A DNA stretch of 28,209 bases from an uncultured Lachnospiraceae bacterium (lineage in GTDB: Bacteria > Bacillota > Clostridia > Lachnospirales > Lachnospiraceae), in assembly GCA_949076555.1 (NCBI GenBank), contig CARUOB010000043.1:1-28209 (forward strand), given 5' to 3'. Made by a program: the position numbers and the translations under genes. Below the pieces are notes generated by a model. The model did not search any database. It worked only from the letters and a program-made list of their open reading frames with translations, and was not told the DNA's origin. This document shows positions 23,784 through 28,209 of the stretch, in pieces (within the stretch, counting starts at the first letter, position 1; each line of letters begins with the position of its first letter).

Positions 23784-24974
23784 ATGGAAAGAAAAGTAGG
23801 AACTGTATCTAGAGGCATACGCTGCCCCATCATCAGGCAGGGAGACGATTTGGCAAAGATTGTTGTGGACAGTGTTATGGATGCGTCCGGGGCGGAGGGA
23901 TTTGAGATCCGCGACAGGGATGTGATTGCGGTGACGGAGTCTATCGTGGCGAGGGCACAGGGCAATTATGCGTCGGTGGAGGCGATTGCTCAGGATGTGA
24001 GGGAAAAGCTTGGCGGCGAGACGATCGGCGTTATTTTTCCTATTTTGTCGAGAAACCGCTTTGCGATCTGCTTAAGAGGCATTGCGATGGGAGCGAAGAA
24101 GGTTGTGCTGATGCTCAGTTACCCCAGCGATGAGGTGGGAAATGAACTTGTTTCATTGGATCAGCTCGATCAGGCGGGGATCAATCCTTACAGCGATGTG
24201 CTGACATTGGAAAAGTACCGCGAGCTTTTTGGAGAGAATAAGCATCCGTTTACAGGTGTGGACTACGTCGCTTATTATGAAGAACTGATCAAGGCAGCGG
24301 GCGCGGAAGTGGAAGTTCTCTTTGCCAACGACTGCCGCAGCATTCTTCCTCATGCAAAAAAGGTAATAAACTGCGATATTCACACGAGGGCGCGCACGAA
24401 GAGGCTTCTTAAGGCAGCGGGCGCGGAGGTTGTGGTTGGGCTTGACGATATTCTTAACCAGCCTGTAAACGGTAGCGGATGCAATGAGAAATATGGTCTG
24501 CTTGGTTCTAATAAGTCCACCGAAGATACAATCAAGCTGTTCCCGAAGGAGTGCACCGATCTGGTTATGGACATCCAGAAGGCTGTTCTTGACAGAACGG
24601 GCAAACATGTGGAAGTTATGGTTTACGGTGACGGCGCGTTTAAAGATCCGGTAGGAAAAATTTGGGAGCTTGCAGACCCTTGTGTTTCTCCGGCGAGCAC
24701 ACCGGGGCTGGAAGGGACGCCCAATGAAGTAAAATTAAAATATCTGGCAGACAATGATTTTAAAGATTTGTCCGGTGAGGCGCTCAAAGAAGCGATCTCT
24801 GAGCGTATCAGGGAGAAGAAGGACAATCTGGTAGGAGATATGGCGTCTCAGGGCACAACGCCGAGACGGCTGACCGACCTGATCGGTTCGCTGTGTGATC
24901 TGACAAGCGGTTCCGGCGACAAGGGCACGCCGGTGGTTCTGATTCAGGGATATTTTGATAATTATGTGAGTTAA
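23784..24974 (+). CDS. CofE-like protein (coenzyme F420-0:L-glutamate ligase family)
   Basis: 396 residues, longer than the roughly 250 of archaeal CofE because of a C-terminal extension. The N-terminal half has family features: DRDVIAVTESIVARAQGN and a basic HTRARTKRLLKAAGAEVVVG segment later. True CofE adds glutamates to F420-0 using GTP in methanogens and actinobacteria. Clostridia are not known to make F420, and no other cof genes are seen here, so the real acceptor is unknown. The ribosome site AGAGAGAAGGG precedes the ATG. The 142-base gap upstream is AT-rich with only a weak promoter-like TTGATT; the gene seems to stand alone. Confidence 0.8.
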   Translation: MERKVGTVSRGIRCPIIRQGDDLAKIVVDSVMDASGAEGFEIRDRDVIAVTESIVARAQGNYASVEAIAQDVREKLGGETIGVIFPILSRNRFAICLRGIAMGAKKVVLMLSYPSDEVGNELVSLDQLDQAGINPYSDVLTLEKYRELFGENKHPFTGVDYVAYYEELIKAAGAEVEVLFANDCRSILPHAKKVINCDIHTRARTKRLLKAAGAEVVVGLDDILNQPVNGSGCNEKYGLLGSNKSTEDTIKLFPKECTDLVMDIQKAVLDRTGKHVEVMVYGDGAFKDPVGKIWELADPCVSPASTPGLEGTPNEVKLKYLADNDFKDLSGEALKEAISERIREKKDNLVGDMASQGTTPRRLTDLIGSLCDLTSGSGDKGTPVVLIQGYFDNYVS

Positions 24975-25040
24975 TCAAACAGGGGAACATCTGGGATTGT
25001 ACCGGGCTGCGTTAGCCTGGCGGCAGCAGATGGAGGTAAG

Positions 25041-25075
25041 GGCAGCCGTGGTATGCGGCTGCCTGAAATTTTGTC
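25041..25075 (+). terminator. Probable terminator after the CofE-like gene
   Basis: GGCAGCCG (25041-25048) pairs perfectly with CGGCTGCC (25056-25063) around a 7-base loop, followed by TGAAATTTTG. The T-run is short and displaced, so termination may be inefficient. Confidence 0.5.
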
Positions 25076-25174
25076 TGCCTGTTCCTTTCCAAGGAGAAAG
25101 CCAATTTCGCTCAAACGTCTCGACTGCATTCGTGAAAGCCCTCTCTCTATAAAAATGGAAAGAGGAAAATGAAG

Positions 25175-25203
25175 TTGTAATATAGGCGGGATAACAGTAT
25201 AAT
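25175..25203 (+). promoter_or_regulatory. Promoter of the toxin-antitoxin pair
   Basis: TTGTAA (25175-25180), a 17-base spacer and a perfect TATAAT (25198-25203), 60 bases before the antitoxin ATG. Confidence 0.6.
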
Positions 25204-25263
25204 AAGGAATCAGAGAGAAGAGTTGGTGAAACGGATAAAAATGAAAGATCGGAGGAAATTGTA

Positions 25264-25452
25264 ATGTCTAAACAGCAGATGATTACAAAGCTTATTTCTA
25301 CGGCGCCGGATAACAAATTGGATATCATACTTTCATTTGTAGAGTTCATTTTGAGAGAAAATACAGATATTGATAATATGCTTTTGAGCGAACCAAGTCT
25401 TTCAAAGGATTGGATGCTTGAGGAGGAGAACATGGCATGGAAAGATTTATAA
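25264..25452 (+). CDS. Small antitoxin (DUF2281-like) of a PemK/MazF pair
   Basis: 62 residues, upstream of and overlapping a PemK/MazF toxin by 16 bases. A helical N-terminus (MSKQQMITKLISTAPDNKLD) is followed by an acidic tail ending DWMLEEENMAWKDL, a signature often seen in small antitoxins with this toxin type. Such tails wrap the toxin and block its RNA-binding face. The ribosome site CGGAGG is nine bases before the ATG. The pair is more AT-rich than the flanking metabolic genes, in line with transfer. Family name is moderately sure; role follows from position. Confidence 0.75.
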   Translation: MSKQQMITKLISTAPDNKLDIILSFVEFILRENTDIDNMLLSEPSLSKDWMLEEENMAWKDL

Positions 25453-25769
25453 AGGGGGATGTGATTGTTCTCCCGTTTCCATTTACGGATTTGAGTTCTG
25501 CAAAAAGGCGACCTGCTGTCATTTTAGCTGATCTTAAAGGAAATGATTATATTATGCTGCAGATTACGTCTAAAAATGTGAGGGATAGTTATGCAATTCC
25601 TCTAATATCGACTGATTTTACATCTGGTTCGCTTAAAACGGATAGCAATGTACGTCCAAATAAAATTTTTACATTAGACAGACAGCTTATTTTATATAGA
25701 ATCGGACATATAACGGATCAGAAATTGAAAGAATGTATGGATGGTGTGTGCAATATTATTCGGGAATGA
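25437..25769 (+). CDS. Type II toxin, PemK/MazF-like endoribonuclease
   Basis: 110 residues, the normal size. The N-terminal GDVIVLPFPFTDLSSAKRRP leads to AVIL, the conserved first strands of the PemK/MazF barrel, with the loop Arg and Pro residues expected. MazF-type toxins cut mRNA at short single-stranded sequences and stop growth when the antitoxin is degraded. Translation is coupled to the antitoxin, whose 3' end holds the AGGAGG ribosome site. The module is inserted between the CofE-like gene and a dehydrogenase gene, and appears intact. Confidence 0.88.
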   Translation: MERFIKGDVIVLPFPFTDLSSAKRRPAVILADLKGNDYIMLQITSKNVRDSYAIPLISTDFTSGSLKTDSNVRPNKIFTLDRQLILYRIGHITDQKLKECMDGVCNIIRE

Positions 25770-25798
25770 TTAAAAAATAAATATTTTAGGAGGTGCCT

Positions 25799-26758
25799 AT
25801 GAGGCTTGTGGTTTTGGAGCGCAACAGCGTGGGAACGGACGTGGACGTGAGCTGCTATGAAAAATTCGGGGAGGTGGAGTACTACCCCAACACGGTGGCG
25901 GAGAATACGGCGGAGCGGGTGAAGGACGCGGATATCGTTATCGCGAACAAAGCGCCCATGAATGAGAGCACTTTGAAGGATGCGCCGAATGTGAAGCTGA
26001 TCTGTCTGTTTGCGACAGGTTTTGACAACGTGGATCTTTCGTACTGTAAAAGCCGCGGCATCAAGGTTGCTAATGTGGTGAATTACAGCACGGCGGCAGT
26101 GGTGCAGCACACAATTCTGCTTGCGCTGGCCCTTGAAGAGAAGCTGGTTCATTATGATAATTATGTGAAATCGGGCGAATATGGCGCGCAGGATCGGTTT
26201 TCCAATTTCGACAGACCTTTTGGCGAGCTTGCGGGAAAGACCTGGGGCATTGTGGGTATGGGAAATATCGGCCGCGGGGTAGCGCGTGTGGCGCAGGCCA
26301 TGGGATGCAAGGTGATCTTTTATTCCGCTTCCGGTAAGAGCACTTGTACAGAATATGAGCGGGTAGAGCTTGATGCGCTCCTTGCGCAGTCAGATATTTT
26401 GTCTCTGCACTGTCCGCTGAGCGACAGAACCAGAGGCCTTATTAATAAAGAGGCGTTTTCCAAAATGAAGAAGTCCGCCATTCTCGTCAATGTGGCGAGA
26501 GGTCCGGTGGTGGACACGCAGGCCCTCTATGAGGCGTTAGCGCAGGGGCAGATCGCGGCGGCGGGACTCGATGTGCTGGAGAAAGAACCGATCAGCAGGG
26601 ACAATCCCTTAAATGAAATAAAGGACAGCACGAAGCTGATCATCACCCCTCACTTGGCATGGGCGAGTACGGAGGCGAGGGAGCGTCTGGTGAATGAAGT
26701 GGCGAAAAACATACAGGCGTTTTTGGACGGAGAAGAGAGGAATATTGTCAATAAGTGA
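25799..26758 (+). CDS. D-isomer-specific 2-hydroxyacid dehydrogenase
   Basis: 319 residues from ATG 25799 with an AGGAGGTG site; a GTG two codons earlier overlaps that site. It reduces 2-oxoacids to D-2-hydroxyacids (or the reverse) with NAD(P)H. The Rossmann motif is GMGNIG (153-158, in GIVGMGNIGRG); NVARGPVVDTQAL carries the conserved Arg, and ITPHLAWASTEAR the catalytic His, with Glu in LEKEPI. The best matches by feel are hydroxypyruvate/glycerate or D-lactate type enzymes; the substrate is unsure. It is followed by the deaminase gene after 17 bases, so the two are probably one operon. Confidence 0.9.
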   Translation: MRLVVLERNSVGTDVDVSCYEKFGEVEYYPNTVAENTAERVKDADIVIANKAPMNESTLKDAPNVKLICLFATGFDNVDLSYCKSRGIKVANVVNYSTAAVVQHTILLALALEEKLVHYDNYVKSGEYGAQDRFSNFDRPFGELAGKTWGIVGMGNIGRGVARVAQAMGCKVIFYSASGKSTCTEYERVELDALLAQSDILSLHCPLSDRTRGLINKEAFSKMKKSAILVNVARGPVVDTQALYEALAQGQIAAAGLDVLEKEPISRDNPLNEIKDSTKLIITPHLAWASTEARERLVNEVAKNIQAFLDGEERNIVNK

Positions 26759-26775
26759 CATGGAAGGGAGAAAAC

Positions 26776-28077
26776 ATGGGAATTGTAATTAAAAATGCTC
26801 TTGCGGTTTTGCCTGAAGGCGCGGAAGATGTGATCCGGGAGACCACACTCTATATGGAAGGCGACAAAATAACGGGGATCGGCGACAAACCGACGGGGTT
26901 TACCGAGGACAAAGTGATTGACGGCACGGATAAGCTGGTGATTCCGGGACTGATTAACTGTCATACCCATTCTTATATGTCCTTTATGAGAAATGTGGCG
27001 GACGATCTCTCTTTTATGGACTGGCTTTTTGGCACCATTGATCCGATCGAACAGCAGATGACGGACGAGGATACTTATTGGGGTGCGAATCTGGCGATCA
27101 TTGAAATGATGAAGAGCGGAACTACCTGCTTTAACGATATGCAGATGAATATCCACCAGACGACCCGCGCGGTGAAGGAGTCCGGTATGCGTGCCGTGAT
27201 TTGCCGCGGTCTTGTGGGAAGCGGCAACGATGAGGCCGGGCAGTCACGTCTGCGCCAGGCTTACGAGGAGAGGGATGCCGCGAAAGATTGTGACCGCCTT
27301 ACATTTAAGCTGGGGCCTCATGCGCCTTACACGTGCGACGACGAGTTTTTAAAGATCGTGGCGGCCGAGGCCAAAAAGGAGAACATGGGTATTCATGTGC
27401 ATCTGTCGGAGAGCGAGAGTGAGATCTCTCAGATTCAGGAGAAGTATGGATGCACGCCGATTGCTCTGGCGGAGAAGTGCGGTATTTTCGATGTGCCTGC
27501 AATCGCGGCGCACTGTGTACAGGTGACGGATGAGGATATTGCTATATTAAAACGGAAAAATGTAAGTGTGGTGACCAACCCGGCAAGTAATATGAAGCTG
27601 GGGAACGGCTTTGCACCCATTGCGAAAATGCTTGATGCGGGCGTCAATGTATGTCTCGGTACGGACGGGGCGGCGAGCAATAACTGTCTGAATATGTTCC
27701 ACGAGCTGAGCCTGCTGACATTGATTCACAAAGGCACGGGAAAAACACCGCAGTGTGTCAGCGCGAAAGAAGGCTTCCGCATAGCCACCCTCAACGGCGC
27801 GAAGGCACTTGGGCTGGAGAAGGAGATTGGTTCTATTGAAGTCGGCAAGAAGGCGGATCTGGCAATTCTCGATCTGAATACGCCCTCCCTTACGCCCAGA
27901 AACAATCTGCTTGCCGGACTGTCCTATTCTGCTAACGGTTCCGAGGTCGATACGGTGATCATCAACGGGCAGATTACAATGGAAAACCGCAGGATATTGA
28001 CGGTAGACGAGAAACTGGTTTACGGTAAGATACAGGATATTATCGTCAGAATGGGATTAGACAAGAAAACTTACTAA
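26776..28077 (+). CDS. mtaD: 5-methylthioadenosine/S-adenosylhomocysteine deaminase (amidohydrolase)
   Basis: 433 residues from ATG 26776 with an AAGGGAG site. A cytoplasmic amidohydrolase of the ATZ/TRZ/MtaD group. Metal ligands seen: His63 and His65 (NCHTHSYMS), a His in GIHVHLSES (207/209), His246 (AAHCVQV) and Asp297 (LGTDGAASNN). Members deaminate SAH, methylthioadenosine or 5'-deoxyadenosine to inosine derivatives and so clear by-products of SAM use; radical-SAM-rich anaerobes need this. Substrate choice among these is not readable here. It lies 17 bases after the dehydrogenase. No terminator follows; instead a new promoter appears at once. Confidence 0.9.
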   Translation: MGIVIKNALAVLPEGAEDVIRETTLYMEGDKITGIGDKPTGFTEDKVIDGTDKLVIPGLINCHTHSYMSFMRNVADDLSFMDWLFGTIDPIEQQMTDEDTYWGANLAIIEMMKSGTTCFNDMQMNIHQTTRAVKESGMRAVICRGLVGSGNDEAGQSRLRQAYEERDAAKDCDRLTFKLGPHAPYTCDDEFLKIVAAEAKKENMGIHVHLSESESEISQIQEKYGCTPIALAEKCGIFDVPAIAAHCVQVTDEDIAILKRKNVSVVTNPASNMKLGNGFAPIAKMLDAGVNVCLGTDGAASNNCLNMFHELSLLTLIHKGTGKTPQCVSAKEGFRIATLNGAKALGLEKEIGSIEVGKKADLAILDLNTPSLTPRNNLLAGLSYSANGSEVDTVIINGQITMENRRILTVDEKLVYGKIQDIIVRMGLDKKTY

Positions 28078-28104
28078 ATAATTATAGAATTTTAGGAACT
28101 TTTT

Positions 28105-28113
28105 TGTTATAAT
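28105..28113 (+). promoter_or_regulatory. Extended -10 promoter before the terminal structured element
   Basis: TGTTATAAT is an extended -10 (TGn plus perfect TATAAT, 28108-28113). A weak TAGAAT at 28085-28090 could serve as -35. It would start transcription near 28120, just before the inverted repeat at 28138. Confidence 0.5.
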
Positions 28114-28137
28114 CTACACATAAGCATTGAGCAGTGC

Positions 28138-28199
28138 ACATCCGTCAGAAAAACAGCGACGGAGAGCTTGCTCGCCGAAGCGGTTATTCTGACGGATGT
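28138..28199 (+). ncRNA. Candidate structured RNA: 13-bp closing stem with inner hairpin
   Basis: ACATCCGTCAGAA (28138-28150) is the exact inverse of TTCTGACGGATGT (28187-28199). Between them CGGAGAGC-TT-GCTCGCCG forms a second stem with one mismatch. No T-run follows, so it is not an intrinsic terminator. The arrangement, right after a promoter and without an open reading frame, suits a riboswitch-like leader or small RNA continuing past the window. I could not match it to a known class. Confidence 0.4.
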
Positions 28200-28209
28200 A
28201 TAGGGCGAA

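Larger units (their letters stand above)
24975..25263. other. Intergenic region with a hairpin and the TA promoter
   Basis: 289 bases without a credible gene. It contains a GC-rich hairpin near 25041 and the toxin-antitoxin promoter near 25175. The segment 25064-25160 shows no recognisable feature. Confidence 0.6.

Noticed and set aside
28138..28199. Intrinsic terminator for the deaminase gene
   Set aside because: The stem is not followed by a T-run and is preceded by its own promoter.
28138..28209. Lysine riboswitch, because of a GCCGAAG string
   Set aside because: Only that short string fits; the other conserved parts and five-helix layout are not visible.

Overview
The window looks like a chromosomal segment of an anaerobic Gram-positive clostridium, most likely a Lachnospiraceae-type gut bacterium. 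This is inferred from strong AGGAGG ribosome sites, sigma-A promoters, a YesM/YesN system paired with a carbohydrate ABC transporter, a FeoB-associated Cys-rich small protein, a PerR-type Fur protein and a CofE-like protein. No rRNA, tRNA, CRISPR array or recognisable transposase is visible. A chemoreceptor suggests a motile or once-motile cell.

Layout. 1-3.8 kb is accessory: the 3' end of an AAA/ABC-type ATPase, a broken partner gene, and an AAA_14/DUF4143 ATPase that meets an AraC regulator tail to tail. 3.8-7.35 kb holds a MATE exporter divergent from the AraC gene, then a PerR-like regulator with a consensus promoter and a perfect Per box, followed by a soluble chemoreceptor with a C-terminal CZB zinc/redox domain and a clear terminator. 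7.4-10.4 kb holds an aminoglycoside 6-adenylyltransferase, an XRE regulator with an unusual 5-residue glycine-periodic tail, and a second AAA ATPase whose promoter carries a helically phased TATA array. 10.4-13.3 kb holds an S66 LD-carboxypeptidase behind a 56-residue FeoB-associated protein, and divergently endonuclease IV overlapping an esterase.

13.3-23.6 kb is a carbohydrate locus. The sensor kinase YesM and AraC-type response regulator YesN face away from a sugar-binding lipoprotein, two permeases, a GH65 disaccharide phosphorylase and a HAD phosphatase-like protein. The likely flow is import of an alpha-linked oligosaccharide followed by phosphorolysis to glucose and glucose-1-phosphate. 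The transporter ATPase and beta-phosphoglucomutase are not in the window.

23.8-28.1 kb holds a CofE-like protein, a compact PemK/MazF toxin-antitoxin pair, a D-2-hydroxyacid dehydrogenase and an S-adenosylhomocysteine/methylthioadenosine deaminase. The window ends in a promoter followed by a 13-bp inverted repeat enclosing a hairpin, possibly a structured RNA.

The strongest leads are the PerR/CZB-chemoreceptor pair, the XRE protein with pentad glycine repeats, the phased TATA array, the orphan FeoB-associated protein beside an LD-carboxypeptidase, and the structured element at the right edge.
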